A stretch of 64,000 nucleotides of DNA from assembly GCF_014268815.2 (NCBI RefSeq), contig NZ_JABWRE020000001.1:4779001-4843000 (forward strand). Direction: 5' to 3'. Under the pieces are notes generated by a model that saw only the letters and a program-made list of their open reading frames with translations, was not told the origin of the DNA and did not search any database. The DNA comes from Pseudomonas urmiensis. Its GTDB lineage: Bacteria > Pseudomonadota > Gammaproteobacteria > Pseudomonadales > Pseudomonadaceae. The position numbers and the translations under genes are program-made. This document shows, piece after piece, positions 27,149 to 37,001 of the stretch. The number at the start of each line of letters is the position of its first letter. The stretch's first letter is position 1.

Positions 27149-27264
27149 TTCGCGGGGCAAGCCCGCTCCCACGCGCAGCTCGACTCAAGGCGTGGGAGCC
27201 TGATTGCCAAGGCTACGCCCTCGTACCGTTCTACGCAAGGCGTGGGAGCGGGCTTGTCCCGCGA
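27149..27264. repeat. REP cluster: two good copies and one decayed copy
   Basis: Copies at 27149-27174 (TCGCGGGGCAAGCCCGC...) and 27240-27264 are in opposite orientation. A decayed copy at about 27190-27214 sits between them. They fill the gap between argH and the convergent GST gene. Confidence 0.88.
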
Positions 27265-27291
27265 TGGCTGCAACGCAGCCTTTCGCTCAGA

Positions 27292-27951
27292 TCAGCGCTT
27301 CTTGCTGATCATCTCCAGGAAGCCCGGCATCGCCGCTGCTTTATCCGCGAGAATCTTCGCCATGTGCGGGTTATCCCCCATCAGCTCCAGCAGCGCCTTG
27401 GCCTGCGGGAAGTCTTCCAGCAAGTCCAGGTTCAACACCTTCTTGCCCACCGCACAGGCCAAATCGACTGAGAAACAGAACATCAGGTCGGCGAGGGTCA
27501 ACTGTTCGCCAGCAACATACGGGGCGAACTTGCCATTACGCTTGAGCGTGGCAAACCCGGCAATCAGCTCGGCACGCGCCTTCTCCTTGACCAGCGGCTC
27601 GACCGCCTGGCCAAAAAACGCCTCGGCATAGCAGGTACGCGCGGGGAGTTCGATATACAACTCGATCTCCCGCAGCAGCTCGCGCACCTTGGCCTGGCCG
27701 AAGGCATCGGCTGGGAGCAGCGGCTTGCCTGGCTGGGTCTGCTCGATATAGTCGAGGATCACACTGGTTTCACTGATAAAGCCATGTTCGGTCTCCAGCG
27801 CCGGCACCTTGCCACGTGGGCTGATAGACAGGGCCTGGGGGGTTTGCCCGCCAAAGAAGGTCACCTCGTCGAACGGCAGGCCCTTCTCCAGCAAGGCCAG
27901 CTTGACCATGTTGTAGTAGTTACTGACCGAAAATCCGTGAAGCTTGAGCAT
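27292..27951 (-). CDS. Glutathione S-transferase family protein
   Basis: A 219-residue cytosolic protein with an N-terminal thioredoxin-like domain (LHGFSVSNYYNMVKLALLEKGLPF, GKVPALE, ETSVILDYI) and a C-terminal helical domain. The ETS motif for the gamma-Glu of glutathione is present. It is followed by REP elements. The substrate is unknown. Confidence 0.88.
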   Translation of the reverse strand: MLKLHGFSVSNYYNMVKLALLEKGLPFDEVTFFGGQTPQALSISPRGKVPALETEHGFISETSVILDYIEQTQPGKPLLPADAFGQAKVRELLREIELYIELPARTCYAEAFFGQAVEPLVKEKARAELIAGFATLKRNGKFAPYVAGEQLTLADLMFCFSVDLACAVGKKVLNLDLLEDFPQAKALLELMGDNPHMAKILADKAAAMPGFLEMISKKR

Positions 27952-28096
27952 TGATACAGCCTCCAGGCCGTGTGGGGATGGCCCCGGAGTTATAGCCGCA
28001 ACCCCTCGCCATGACCAGCGTCATGCACCGCGTCGATGGCCGGGCATTGCCTGCGCGAGCATGGCAAACTGTGCACTTCACTACAGGAGCACCGCC

Positions 28097-28396
28097 ATGA
28101 GCGAACCCCGCGACATCGATACTGATGAAGAAGAAGCCTTCGCCGAGGCCACCCTGACCCAGGCCATCGAAAACCAGATTGAAAGTGGCGAGCCCCCCGC
28201 CGCCAAGGCCACCTTCAACAAGCTGACCCTGGTCGGCTACGAGCGCGAAGACATCCTCAACCTGATGGCTCACGTGCTGGCCATCGAGATCGACGCCCTG
28301 CTCGACGAAGATCGCCCGTTCAATACCGAGTGGTACGAGAACGCCTTGCGGGCACTGCCGGAGCTGCCACCTGAGGCGGATCAAGGCGACCAGTAA
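28097..28396 (+). CDS. Conserved hypothetical acidic protein
   Basis: This 99-residue acidic protein (MSEPRDIDTDEEEAFAEATL...) has no membrane segment. ACAGGAGC lies 9 nt before the ATG at 28097; the longer frame upstream overlaps the GST promoter. It keeps a place between argH and cyaA as in other pseudomonads. Function unknown. Confidence 0.78.
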   Translation: MSEPRDIDTDEEEAFAEATLTQAIENQIESGEPPAAKATFNKLTLVGYEREDILNLMAHVLAIEIDALLDEDRPFNTEWYENALRALPELPPEADQGDQ

Positions 28397-28468
28397 AAAG
28401 TCTGACTACACTCCACGCTCAGGCACCCATTGCGGTGCCCCATCCTTGTCTGGAAGTCAGGAGTTGCC

Positions 28469-28714
28469 ATGTCCCTTACCCCCGAGCTGATCGCTGAACT
28501 GGAAGTCCTTGCCCTGTTCAATCTGGACAGCAGCCAGGAAGGCATCCAAGTCCACAACAACGCCTCCCCCGCGCTGATCGCCGCCGCCAAGCGCCTGCAC
28601 GAAAAGGAACTGACCGACCAGCCCGATGGTGGTTATCTGACCAGCCTGGGGCGTGATGCGGCTGAGCATGTCCAGTCACTGCTGATCATTCTGAAAAGCG
28701 CAGAGACCGCCTGA
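28469..28714 (+). CDS. TIGR02647 family small protein
   Basis: An 81-residue protein beginning MSLTPELIAELEVLALFNLDSSQEGIQVH, then AAAKRLHEKELTDQPDGGYLTSLG, the pattern of the TIGR02647 family. These have a winged-helix look and are listed as possible DNA-binding proteins; the role is unknown. CAGGAG precedes the ATG by 7 nt. Confidence 0.8.
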   Translation: MSLTPELIAELEVLALFNLDSSQEGIQVHNNASPALIAAAKRLHEKELTDQPDGGYLTSLGRDAAEHVQSLLIILKSAETA

Positions 28715-28727
28715 TTTCTGTAATCCT

Positions 28728-28795
28728 GTTCGCGGCCAAGCCTCGCTCCCTGCATACCCCTGTAGGAGTGGGCTTGCCCGCGAAGAGGCCTACAG
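28728..28795. repeat. Degenerate REP pair
   Basis: TTCGCGGCCAAGCCTCGCTCCC and GTAGGAGTGGGCTTGCCCGCGAA face each other with several mismatches, upstream of cyaA. Confidence 0.75.
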
Positions 28796-28894
28796 CCCCG
28801 CTAAAAATCTGACGCCAAAAATTCACATAGCCCTTATCCGACTTCCCCGCTCAGGCTAAACTCGCCACAGCCCCGGCCTGACCCTGAGTGCGCA

Positions 28895-31753
28895 ATGAAC
28901 CACCCCCACGAAATTCGCCCCGATCTGGATGAAGGCATCGACCGCAAGGTGCTGGCGAAATTGCGCGCGCGCTTTCTGCTCATCAATAACGGTCGGCTGG
29001 AACGGGCGATGGACGGCCTGTCGACACGCCAGCAGCAGGTGCTCACGCTGCTGCCGCTACTGTTCCACGTCAATCACCCACTGCTACCGGGGTATGTCAG
29101 CGGCAACACCCCCGCGGGTGTGTCAGGCTTCGAGCCTGAGCCCGAGCTGGTTGCCGAAGCCCAGCGCCTGGCCCGCTCGTTTACCCACAAGGCGCGCCTG
29201 GGCAATGCGCCACGGCCCATTCACGGTCTGTTCCTGATGGGCAGCCTGGGCACCCTGGCTCAGGCCGAACAAAGCGACATGGACCTCTGGGTCTGCCACG
29301 CCCCGGGGCTTGGTGAAAGTGCACTGGCGGAGCTCAGACGCAAATGTCAGCTGCTTGAAGCCTGGGCGATGAGCCTGGGCACCGAGGCGCACTTTTTCCT
29401 GATCGACCCGCAGAACTTCGTCCAAGGCGAGCGCGACAGCCAGCTGAGCTCCGATGACTGCGGCACCACCCAGCACTATCTGTTGCTCGACGAGTTCTAT
29501 CGCACCGCGATCTGGCTGGCCGGGCGCACCCCGCTGTGGTGGTTGGTACCCGTGTATGAAGAACACAATTACCAGGCGTACACGCAAACCCTGCTGTCCA
29601 AGCGGTTCATTCGCGCCGACCACGATCTGGACCTTGGCCACCTGGCGCACATCCCGGCAGGCGAGTTTGTCGGAGCCGGCCTGTGGCAGCTGTTCAAGGG
29701 CATCGACTCACCGTACAAATCGCTGCTCAAGTTACTGCTGACCGAGGTCTATGCCAGCGAACAGCCGGCCGTGCGCTGCCTGAGCCTGGATTACAAACAG
29801 GCGGTATTCGCCAACCAGCTCGACCTCGATGCGCTCGACCCTTACGTGATGGTCTATCGCCGCATCGAGCAATACCTGCAGCGGCGCGGTGACCAGCAGC
29901 GCCTGGAGCTGGTGCGCCGCAGCCTGTACCTGAAGATCAACAAGAAACTCAGCGGCCTTGGCCGTTCGCGCAATGGCGACTGGCAGCGGCGCTTGCTCGC
30001 CCGACTGGTCGAGGAATGGGGCTGGGACGAACGCCAATTGGCCCTGCTCGACAGCCGCAGCCAGTGGAAGGTGCGCCAGGTCGCGGTCGAGCGCCGCGAG
30101 CTGGTCGCCGAGCTCAACCACAGCTACCGCTTCCTCAGCCAGCTCGCCCGCGAGCAGAACGCCAGCAGCCGCGCCGACCAGCGCGACCTCAATGTGCTCG
30201 GGCGCAGGCTTTACGCGGCGTTCGAGCGCCGTGCCGGCAAGATCGAAGTGATCAACCCTGGGATCGCCCCGGATCTGGCTGAAGACACCCTGACCCTGGT
30301 GCAATCACCCAACCGCAAGGAGCCAGGTACCCACCACTGGGGCCTATACAACGGCAATCTGGGCGTGCACGAGTGGGAGCATTTCAGCCCGATCAAGCGC
30401 TGCCGCGAACTGCTTGAGCTGCTGACCTGGGCGCACCGCAATGGCGTGATCGACAGCAGCACGCGGCTCGCTCTTCACCCCGGCGTCAGTGACTTGAGCG
30501 AGTTCGAGCTGTTCAACCTGCTGGGCAGCTTGCAGCAGAGCATTGCCCTGCCGCTGGAGCCGGTCAGCGAGGTGCGCCTGTTGCAGCCAAGCGTGGCCGA
30601 CGAGATCCTGCTGCTGGTCAACGTTGGCCTGGACCCCCTGCGCCACCACCGCGACCTGAACATCCTCATGACCACCGAACGGACCGACTCGCTGAGTTAT
30701 GCCGGCGTGCGCGAAAACCTGGTGCTTAGCCTCGACCAGATCACCCTCAACAGCTGGAACGAAGTGCTGGTGCAGCGCTACGACGGCGAGCATGCCCTGA
30801 TGCGCTGTTTACGCGACTTCCTCAACAGCCTGGGCCAGCGCAGTCATCGCCCGCGAGTGCGGGTGCGCTGTTTCTGCCATAACCGCGCCCAGGCAATCGC
30901 CCAGCGGGTCGAGGAACTGTTCGACACCGCGCAACTGCTGCTCGATCAAAACTTGAACCACCGCTACTTGGTGCAGATTGCCCAAGACACCCACGCATTG
31001 GAGCTGCTGCCTGGGCATGTCACCTTGGCCACACTGGCCAACCATGAAGACGTGCTCAGCTACCTGGGCGAGGAGCGCGGCCAGTACAGCCCCTTGCACC
31101 TGGATGCCAATGCCCTGCAGGACCACGACCTGCCGCGGATTCTTGAGCTCGGCCAGCCCGAGTGCATTCAGGTGTTCTACCGTCTGCTCGATGGCTGGGC
31201 CGACCTGTATGTGCTGGATGAATACAATGCGCTGTGGCAACAGCGCCTGCCGCTGGATGATGAAACCCACCTGCTGCTGCCGCTGCAGCGCTTCCTTTGT
31301 TCGGTGGTCAGGCGCCGTGATGCCCAGCTACCGCTGGACAGCCTGCAAGACTCGCTGAGCATTATTTATTACCAATTGCTGCCGGGAAGCGGCAAAACTC
31401 GCAGCATTGAACAACGGCCAGTACCCGTCGATGGCAGCGACCAGCCTTATTACGAAGTCCAGGCTATCTTGCAGAAAAGCGCTGGCGACGGGGTGCATGT
31501 CACCTTGTATTGCAATCAGCAGGAGTTTTCCGAGCTGGACTACGCAGACCAGCTATACAGCGTGGTTTCCCGGCAAATCCTCAGCAAGCGTCGTAGCGCC
31601 GGCACTTACCGCTGCTATATCACTGACCTGGATCTTTCCGAACTGCTCGACGACGACCAAGGCTCGACCATTCTCTACCTGCGCTACAAGCGCGAGCTGG
31701 AGCAGGCACTGAATGCGGGTCTGGCGCAACTTCAGGCGACCTTGCAACCCTGA
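28895..31753 (+). CDS. cyaA: Class I adenylate cyclase
   Basis: A 952-residue enterobacterial-type (class I) adenylate cyclase that makes cAMP. The nucleotidyltransferase core holds GSLGT (residues 116-120) and the metal-binding SDMDLW (127-132). The remaining two thirds form the regulatory region. It is longer than E. coli CyaA (848). The ATG at 28895 is the first in frame, with TGAGTGCGCA upstream. Its cAMP would feed Vfr/Crp-type regulation. Confidence 0.92.
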   Translation: MNHPHEIRPDLDEGIDRKVLAKLRARFLLINNGRLERAMDGLSTRQQQVLTLLPLLFHVNHPLLPGYVSGNTPAGVSGFEPEPELVAEAQRLARSFTHKARLGNAPRPIHGLFLMGSLGTLAQAEQSDMDLWVCHAPGLGESALAELRRKCQLLEAWAMSLGTEAHFFLIDPQNFVQGERDSQLSSDDCGTTQHYLLLDEFYRTAIWLAGRTPLWWLVPVYEEHNYQAYTQTLLSKRFIRADHDLDLGHLAHIPAGEFVGAGLWQLFKGIDSPYKSLLKLLLTEVYASEQPAVRCLSLDYKQAVFANQLDLDALDPYVMVYRRIEQYLQRRGDQQRLELVRRSLYLKINKKLSGLGRSRNGDWQRRLLARLVEEWGWDERQLALLDSRSQWKVRQVAVERRELVAELNHSYRFLSQLAREQNASSRADQRDLNVLGRRLYAAFERRAGKIEVINPGIAPDLAEDTLTLVQSPNRKEPGTHHWGLYNGNLGVHEWEHFSPIKRCRELLELLTWAHRNGVIDSSTRLALHPGVSDLSEFELFNLLGSLQQSIALPLEPVSEVRLLQPSVADEILLLVNVGLDPLRHHRDLNILMTTERTDSLSYAGVRENLVLSLDQITLNSWNEVLVQRYDGEHALMRCLRDFLNSLGQRSHRPRVRVRCFCHNRAQAIAQRVEELFDTAQLLLDQNLNHRYLVQIAQDTHALELLPGHVTLATLANHEDVLSYLGEERGQYSPLHLDANALQDHDLPRILELGQPECIQVFYRLLDGWADLYVLDEYNALWQQRLPLDDETHLLLPLQRFLCSVVRRRDAQLPLDSLQDSLSIIYYQLLPGSGKTRSIEQRPVPVDGSDQPYYEVQAILQKSAGDGVHVTLYCNQQEFSELDYADQLYSVVSRQILSKRRSAGTYRCYITDLDLSELLDDDQGSTILYLRYKRELEQALNAGLAQLQATLQP

Positions 31754-31783
31754 TTGACCCTGCTCAACAGGAGGACTTTCCCT

Positions 31784-32686
31784 ATGCCAGACGGCGTGGG
31801 GGCGTCACATCCTGCGCACTCGAATCCAAAACCGGAGTGCGAGATGAACAAAGAAAACTGGATGGGCTCCCTGCCCGAGCTGGGTCGCCTGCGCATTGAT
31901 CAGTTGGTGCTACCTGGCAGTCACGACTCTGGTGCGGACAAACAATCCGACAGCCTGACATTACCTCAGGAAATCACCCAAGACGTTTCCTGCATCGAGC
32001 AAATTCGCGGCGGCATTCGTGTTCTTGACCTGCGTGTAAGGGCCAACCGTGAGTACCTGCCGGACTCACCCAACCGATACAAGCTGTTCCACCTCAATAC
32101 ATCAGGGCGAACCCTGCTGGGCGATGTCATCTACGAGCTGAACAAATTCTATGGCAAACCTGAAAACGCCAAAGAGATCGTCATCCTCGACTTTCATCAA
32201 TTCGACAACTTCAGCCCCAATGAGCATCGTTGGCTGCAGGGGGTGCTGGAAAAGTACATTGGCCAGCGATTGATTCCATGGCACTTAAAGGATCTGACCC
32301 TCGACCAGCTATGGCGCGACCACCCTGGCAAAACCGTGGTGATCGCCTACAACACTGAGAGCCCAGGGGCGCACTGGGATGGTGTGTACCAGGCCTGGAT
32401 TGGCCGCAATACACCTACAACCAGCGAATTGAAGGCGTTCATGGACGAGGTCGCAGCCGAAGGTCGAGAGCTTGATCCGCTGCATGCGATCCAGTGCGCC
32501 AAGTACAACAAAGGAGTTTTCACCCCCGACGACTTCAGCGACAAGATCGATGAGTGGTTCGAGTCGCGCGACCTGGGAAGCTACATTCAGAACTTCCACA
32601 TCATCAACACCGACTGGTCACTGCGCAGCCGCATCGTCGACAACTGCATCCATGCCAGCCTGTTGCGGGCACGCAACATCCCTTGA
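31784..32686 (+). CDS. PI-PLC X-domain-like phosphodiesterase
   Basis: A 300-residue protein with the TIM-barrel start of PLC-like phosphodiesterases: RLRIDQLVLPGSHDSGAD with the first catalytic His, GGIRVLDLRV, and a second His in YKLFHLNTSG. No signal peptide is seen, so it may be cytoplasmic. Start 31784 has AGGAGG 9 nt upstream; a later ATG at 31844 is a possible alternative. It lies 30 bp after cyaA and may be read through from it. The true substrate is not known. Confidence 0.78.
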   Translation: MPDGVGASHPAHSNPKPECEMNKENWMGSLPELGRLRIDQLVLPGSHDSGADKQSDSLTLPQEITQDVSCIEQIRGGIRVLDLRVRANREYLPDSPNRYKLFHLNTSGRTLLGDVIYELNKFYGKPENAKEIVILDFHQFDNFSPNEHRWLQGVLEKYIGQRLIPWHLKDLTLDQLWRDHPGKTVVIAYNTESPGAHWDGVYQAWIGRNTPTTSELKAFMDEVAAEGRELDPLHAIQCAKYNKGVFTPDDFSDKIDEWFESRDLGSYIQNFHIINTDWSLRSRIVDNCIHASLLRARNIP

Positions 32687-32703
32687 TCACACAAGGGTGA
32701 TCA
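32684..32703. terminator. Hairpin between convergent PLC-like gene and rnk
   Basis: TGATCAC and GTGATCA pair around ACAAGG, covering the space between the two stop codons. There is no clear T-run. Confidence 0.4.
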
Positions 32704-33111
32704 GAGGTCAAAATCACCCGAGGCTTCCGGCTGGTACTCAACCTCAAGCAGCTTGAGTTTGAGGGTCTTGCCAGCCGGCGCCGGCCAATCGATCTGGTCG
32801 CCCACCGACAGCCCCAGCAGCGCGCAGCCAATGGGCGCGAGGATCGAGACATTGCCTTCCGGCCCGGCATCTTTCGGATACACCAGGGTCAGGTGGTAGT
32901 CCTTGCCACTGGCTTCTTCGCGGCAGTGCACGCGCGAATTCATGGTCACCACCCCAGCCGGGACCTCCTCGTGACCGACCACCTTGTCGGCGCGGTCAAG
33001 CTCGGCCATCAAGGCCTCCACACCTGGCGTGTTTTCATCGAGGCTGTCGATCAGACGCTCGAGACGTTGCACGTCCAATCGGGTGAGGATGAGGGAAGGT
33101 TTGGTGCTCAT
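32701..33111 (-). CDS. rnk: Rnk, nucleoside diphosphate kinase regulator
   Basis: A 136-residue protein of the GreA/GreB C-terminal domain family: short N-terminal coiled coil (LTRLDVQRLERLIDSL) and an FKBP-like domain with YPKDAGPEGNVSILAPIGCALLGLSVGDQIDWP. Rnk binds RNA polymerase; in Pseudomonas it affects nucleotide pools and alginate. Start 33111 is 12 nt after AAGGAG; the upstream in-frame ATG at 33135 contains this Shine-Dalgarno. Confidence 0.9.
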   Translation of the reverse strand: MSTKPSLILTRLDVQRLERLIDSLDENTPGVEALMAELDRADKVVGHEEVPAGVVTMNSRVHCREEASGKDYHLTLVYPKDAGPEGNVSILAPIGCALLGLSVGDQIDWPAPAGKTLKLKLLEVEYQPEASGDFDL

Positions 33112-33164
33112 GATCCAGTCAGACTCCTTGTTCATCAGGCAAATTGTGGTGGGCAGATAAAGCA

Positions 33165-33187
33165 AAACCCCGCCCAAGGGCGGGGTT
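33165..33187 (-). terminator. Rho-independent terminator of the cyaY-DUF1289 unit
   Basis: On the minus strand the stem AAACCCCGCCC / GGGCGGGGTTT is followed by TTGCTTT, 60 bp after the DUF1289 stop and before rnk. Confidence 0.85.
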
Positions 33188-33246
33188 TGTGAATGCTTTC
33201 GGCAGCACCGACGCAGAGCCCGACAGTATCACAGCCGGGTAAATAC

Positions 33247-33459
33247 TCAAGCCCGGGCGCGTAGGGCCTCGGCTTCGCGGCAAATCTGCCGGCGCCGTTC
33301 GTCGTCGGCCGAGCGCCATTCGCGGATGTGCTCGACATGGCGGTGGCAACCGGTGCAGACCCGCTGCTCATCCAAACGACAAACGCTGATGCACGGCGAC
33401 TTCACCGCGGTGCTGACATTACTGTAGAGCGGCTTGGGTGGCCGCGGCTGCTCGCTCAT
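33247..33459 (-). CDS. DUF1289 family protein
   Basis: A 70-residue Cys-containing protein with the family pattern SPCISVCRLDEQRVCTGCHRHVEHIREW. The four cysteines probably bind a metal. The start follows the cyaY stop by 1 bp, so the two are coupled; the pairing with frataxin may hint at iron-sulfur work, which is inference. Confidence 0.85.
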   Translation of the reverse strand: MSEQPRPPKPLYSNVSTAVKSPCISVCRLDEQRVCTGCHRHVEHIREWRSADDERRRQICREAEALRARA

Positions 33460-33460
33460 C

Positions 33461-33793
33461 TCAGATCTCGTCGAAGTCCAGCTTCTCGCCGATCCGCTCC
33501 CAAACGATGCGCTCGAGCATTTCGCCGAGCAGCTCCTCGCTCTTCTCGCAGACCCACTTCTTGCTTTCTTCGTCGTAGTCGAAGTGGAAACCCCCAGACT
33601 TGTCGGCCAGCCACAGTTGGCGCAGCGGCTCCTGGCGGCTGAAGATCAGCTGGCTGCCATTGTCGAACTTGATGGTCAGCACGCCGGCGGAATTTTCCAT
33701 GTCCAGGTCCAGGTCGGTTTCATCGAACAGGTCTTCCAGGGCCTGTTGGGTCGCGTCGACCAGATCGTGGAAACGCGCTTCGCTCAAACTCAT
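33461..33793 (-). CDS. cyaY: Frataxin-like iron-binding protein CyaY
   Basis: A 110-residue protein with the frataxin fold: acidic first helix ([16 protein letters not shown]) that binds iron, [20 protein letters not shown], and [15 protein letters not shown]. CyaY regulates iron-sulfur cluster assembly by IscS. It is divergent from lptM, as in other pseudomonads. Confidence 0.93.
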   Translation of the reverse strand: MSLSEARFHDLVDATQQALEDLFDETDLDLDMENSAGVLTIKFDNGSQLIFSRQEPLRQLWLADKSGGFHFDYDEESKKWVCEKSEELLGEMLERIVWERIGEKLDFDEI

Positions 33794-33981
33794 TACACAA
33801 ACCTCGAAATTGGCTGCTTACGGCAAGCGGGGCACGATACGGACGCTGGCCGGCGAATGCAAAGGATAACCCAATCACGAGGCAGGCCCGCGCCCGCCAG
33901 GCGGACCGGCCCTTGCATAGGCAATCAGGCAGGCGCTCGGTATACTCGGGCGCAATACTGCATATTTCAAGGATTTCACCA

Positions 33982-34185
33982 ATGAAGCGCCTGATTTCCT
34001 CCCTCGCGGCGCTGGTCGCGGTTGCCTGCCTCGTTTCGGCCTGCGGTCAGAAGGGCCCCCTGTACTTGCCAGAAGACGGCAAAGACGGCAAGGCCAAAAA
34101 ATCGCACCAGCACCAGCACGCTCAGCCCTCGCAGCAGCAAGCGCCGCAGCCAGAGCAAGAACCCGAGCAGCAGCCAGCGCAGTAA
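33982..34185 (+). CDS. lptM: LptM (LppL/YifL) small lipoprotein
   Basis: A 67-residue outer-membrane lipoprotein with lipobox LVSAC (lipidated Cys near residue 20), then the family mark [11 protein letters not shown] and a Lys/Gln/Pro-rich tail. In E. coli LptM helps LptD mature. It lies directly upstream of lysA with a 9-bp gap, as lppL does in P. aeruginosa. Confidence 0.9.
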   Translation: MKRLISSLAALVAVACLVSACGQKGPLYLPEDGKDGKAKKSHQHQHAQPSQQQAPQPEQEPEQQPAQ

Positions 34186-34194
34186 GGAAATCCA

Positions 34195-35442
34195 ATGGAC
34201 GCTTTCAACTACCGCGACGGCCAGCTGTTCGCGGAAGGCGTGGCCCTCTCGGCTATCGCCGAACGGTTCGGTACGCCGACCTACGTTTACTCGCGCGCTC
34301 ACATCGAGGCGCAATACCGCAGCTACACCGATGCCCTGCAAGGCGTCGAGCACCTGGTGTGCTTCGCGGTCAAGGCTAACTCCAACCTCGGCGTGCTGAA
34401 CCTGCTGGCCCGCTTGGGCGCGGGCTTCGATATCGTCTCTGGCGGTGAGCTGGAGCGGGTATTGGCCGCTGGCGGCCGGGCTGACCGCGTGGTGTTCTCC
34501 GGTGTCGGCAAGACCCGCGAAGACATGCGTCGTGCCCTGGAAGTCGGCGTGCACTGCTTCAACGTCGAATCCACCGATGAGCTGGAGCGCCTGCAAGTGG
34601 TGGCCGCCGAGATGGGCAAGGTTGCCCCGGTCTCGCTGCGGGTCAACCCGGACGTCGATGCCGGTACCCACCCTTACATCTCCACCGGCCTCAAGGAAAA
34701 CAAGTTCGGTATCGCCATCGCCGATGCCGAAGAAGTCTACGTGCGCGCCGCGCAACTGCCGAACCTGGAAGTGGTCGGCGTCGACTGCCATATCGGTTCG
34801 CAGCTGACCACCCTGGAGCCGTTCCTCGATGCCCTCGACCGCCTGCTGGCGTTGATCGACCGCCTCGGTGAATGCGGCATCCTGCTGCGCCACCTGGACC
34901 TGGGCGGCGGCGTCGGCGTGCGTTATCGCGACGAAGAGCCGCCGCTAGCCGGCGACTACGTCAAGGCCATCCGCGAACGCGTCGGCGACCGTGACTTGGC
35001 CCTGGTGTTCGAACCAGGCCGCTACATCGTGGCCAACGCCGGCGTCCTGCTGACCCGCGTCGAATACCTCAAGCACACCGAACACAAAGACTTCGCCATC
35101 GTCGATGCGGCGATGAACGACCTGATCCGACCAGCCCTGTACCAGGCCTGGATGGGCGTCAGCGCGGTCCAGCCGCGTGACGGCGAAGGCCGTGCCTACG
35201 ACCTGGTCGGGCCGATCTGCGAGACCGGCGACTTCCTCGCCAAGGACCGTGTGCTGAACCTGGCCGAAGGCGATCTGCTGGCCGTCGAGTCGGCGGGCGC
35301 CTATGGTTTTGTCATGAGCTCGAACTACAACACCCGTGGCCGCTGCGCCGAGGTGCTGGTCGACGCTGACCAGGCCTTCGAGGTACGTCGCCGCGAGACC
35401 ATTGCTGAACTGTTCGCTGGCGAAAGCCTGCTGCCGGAGTGA
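34195..35442 (+). CDS. lysA: Diaminopimelate decarboxylase
   Basis: A 415-residue PLP enzyme that converts meso-diaminopimelate to lysine. The PLP lysine is K60 (FAVKANSN), with HIGSQ near 200, GGGVGVRY near 240 and PICETGDF with the catalytic Cys of the partner subunit near 344. AAGGAAATCC precedes the ATG. It is followed 4 bp later by dapF, the enzyme that makes its substrate. Confidence 0.95.
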   Translation: MDAFNYRDGQLFAEGVALSAIAERFGTPTYVYSRAHIEAQYRSYTDALQGVEHLVCFAVKANSNLGVLNLLARLGAGFDIVSGGELERVLAAGGRADRVVFSGVGKTREDMRRALEVGVHCFNVESTDELERLQVVAAEMGKVAPVSLRVNPDVDAGTHPYISTGLKENKFGIAIADAEEVYVRAAQLPNLEVVGVDCHIGSQLTTLEPFLDALDRLLALIDRLGECGILLRHLDLGGGVGVRYRDEEPPLAGDYVKAIRERVGDRDLALVFEPGRYIVANAGVLLTRVEYLKHTEHKDFAIVDAAMNDLIRPALYQAWMGVSAVQPRDGEGRAYDLVGPICETGDFLAKDRVLNLAEGDLLAVESAGAYGFVMSSNYNTRGRCAEVLVDADQAFEVRRRETIAELFAGESLLPE

Positions 35443-35446
35443 AACC

Positions 35447-36277
35447 ATGCTGCTGCGTTTCACCAAGATGCACGGCCTGGGCAACGACTTCATGGTCCTC
35501 GACCTGGTCAGCCAGCACGCGCACATCCAGCCTAAGCACGCCAAGCAATGGGGTGATCGGCACACCGGCATCGGTTTCGACCAGCTGCTGATCGTCGAGG
35601 CGCCGAACAATCCGGACGTGGATTTCCGCTACCGGATCTTCAACGCCGACGGTTCCGAAGTCGAGCAGTGCGGCAATGGCGCGCGCTGCTTCGCGCGCTT
35701 CGTGCTGGACAAGCGCCTGACCGCGAAAAAGCTGATCCGCGTCGAAACCAAAGGCGGCATCATCGAGCTGGACGTGCGCAACGACGGACAGATCTGCGTC
35801 GACATGGGCCCACCACGGCTCAATCCAGTGGATATTCCATTCCAGGCGCCCGAACAGGCCCTGAGCTATCCGCTGGAAATCGACGGCCAGAGCTATTCGA
35901 TCGCCGCCGTCTCGATGGGTAACCCGCATTCGGTACTGCGCGTCGACGACGTGCACACCGCGCCAGTACACGCGCTGGGCCCGAAGATCGAAAACCATCC
36001 GCGCTTCCCACAACGGGTCAACGCCGGCTTCATCCAGGTCATCGACCGTCATCGCGCCAACCTGCGGGTTTGGGAACGCGGCGCCGGCGAAACCCAGGCC
36101 TGCGGTACCGGCGCCTGCGCCGCTGCGGTGGCCGCAATCAGCCAGGGCTGGATGGATTCGCCCGTGTCCATCGATCTGCCGGGCGGACGCCTGAGCATCG
36201 AATGGGCTGGCCCAGGCCAACCGGTGTTGATGACCGGCCCGGCCGTACGTGTCTACGAAGGACAGGTTCGTCTCTAA
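35447..36277 (+). CDS. dapF: Diaminopimelate epimerase
   Basis: A 276-residue cofactor-free epimerase turning LL- into meso-diaminopimelate for lysine and peptidoglycan. The two catalytic cysteines are C75 (VEQCGNGAR) and the one in [10 protein letters not shown] near residue 219. Start [15 protein letters not shown] is the family N-terminus. It lies in a lptM-lysA-dapF-DUF484-xerC-HAD operon. Confidence 0.96.
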   Translation: MLLRFTKMHGLGNDFMVLDLVSQHAHIQPKHAKQWGDRHTGIGFDQLLIVEAPNNPDVDFRYRIFNADGSEVEQCGNGARCFARFVLDKRLTAKKLIRVETKGGIIELDVRNDGQICVDMGPPRLNPVDIPFQAPEQALSYPLEIDGQSYSIAAVSMGNPHSVLRVDDVHTAPVHALGPKIENHPRFPQRVNAGFIQVIDRHRANLRVWERGAGETQACGTGACAAAVAAISQGWMDSPVSIDLPGGRLSIEWAGPGQPVLMTGPAVRVYEGQVRL

Positions 36278-36290
36278 GCGAGTAACCGCC

Positions 36291-37001
36291 ATGACCGATC
36301 AGCCACAGGTTGTACCCGAACAAACCACCGACCTCGATGCCGAGGCGGTGGTGGCTTACCTGCGTGCCCACCCGACGTTCTTCGCCGAGCACGACGAACT
36401 GCTCATCGAGCAACGCATCCCCCACCAGCGCGGCGACAGCGTGTCGCTGGTGGAGCGCCAGCTCAAGCTGCTGCGCGACCGCAACATCGAGATGCGCCAT
36501 CGTCTGTCGCAACTGATGGACGTGGCCCGCGACAACGACCGCTTGTTCGAAAAAACCCGCCGGCTGATTCTCGACCTGCTCGATGCCAGTAGCCTGGAAG
36601 AAGTGGTGATGGCCGTCGAAGACAGCCTGCGCCAGGAATTCCAGGTGCCCTTCGTCAGCCTGATCCTGTTTGGCGAGAACGCCACGCCCGTCGGCCGCTG
36701 GGTCAGCAACAGCGAGGCGCAACAGGCCATCGGGGCTCTGCTGGGCAGCGGCAAGACCGTCAGCGGCAACCTGCGCGAACACGAGCTGGCCTTCCTGTTC
36801 GGTGACGAGCAGCGCAAGGAAGTCGGTTCCAGCGCGGTCGCGACGCTGGAATACCAGGGCCTGCACGGCGTCCTGGCCATCGGCAGCCGCGATCCGCAGC
36901 ACTACAAAAGCACGGTCGGCACGTTGTTCCTCAGCTACATCGCCGAAGTGCTCGGCCGGGTCGTCCCGCGTCTGACCCAGACCCTGCGACCGGTGCGCTG
37001 A
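36291..37001 (+). CDS. DUF484 family protein
   Basis: A 236-residue protein with an N-terminal coiled coil ([16 protein letters not shown] opening, here [19 protein letters not shown]) and a C-terminal GAF-like domain. DUF484 genes nearly always sit between dapF and xerC, but no function is proven. The stop overlaps the xerC start by one base (TGATG). Confidence 0.92.
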   Translation: MTDQPQVVPEQTTDLDAEAVVAYLRAHPTFFAEHDELLIEQRIPHQRGDSVSLVERQLKLLRDRNIEMRHRLSQLMDVARDNDRLFEKTRRLILDLLDASSLEEVVMAVEDSLRQEFQVPFVSLILFGENATPVGRWVSNSEAQQAIGALLGSGKTVSGNLREHELAFLFGDEQRKEVGSSAVATLEYQGLHGVLAIGSRDPQHYKSTVGTLFLSYIAEVLGRVVPRLTQTLRPVR

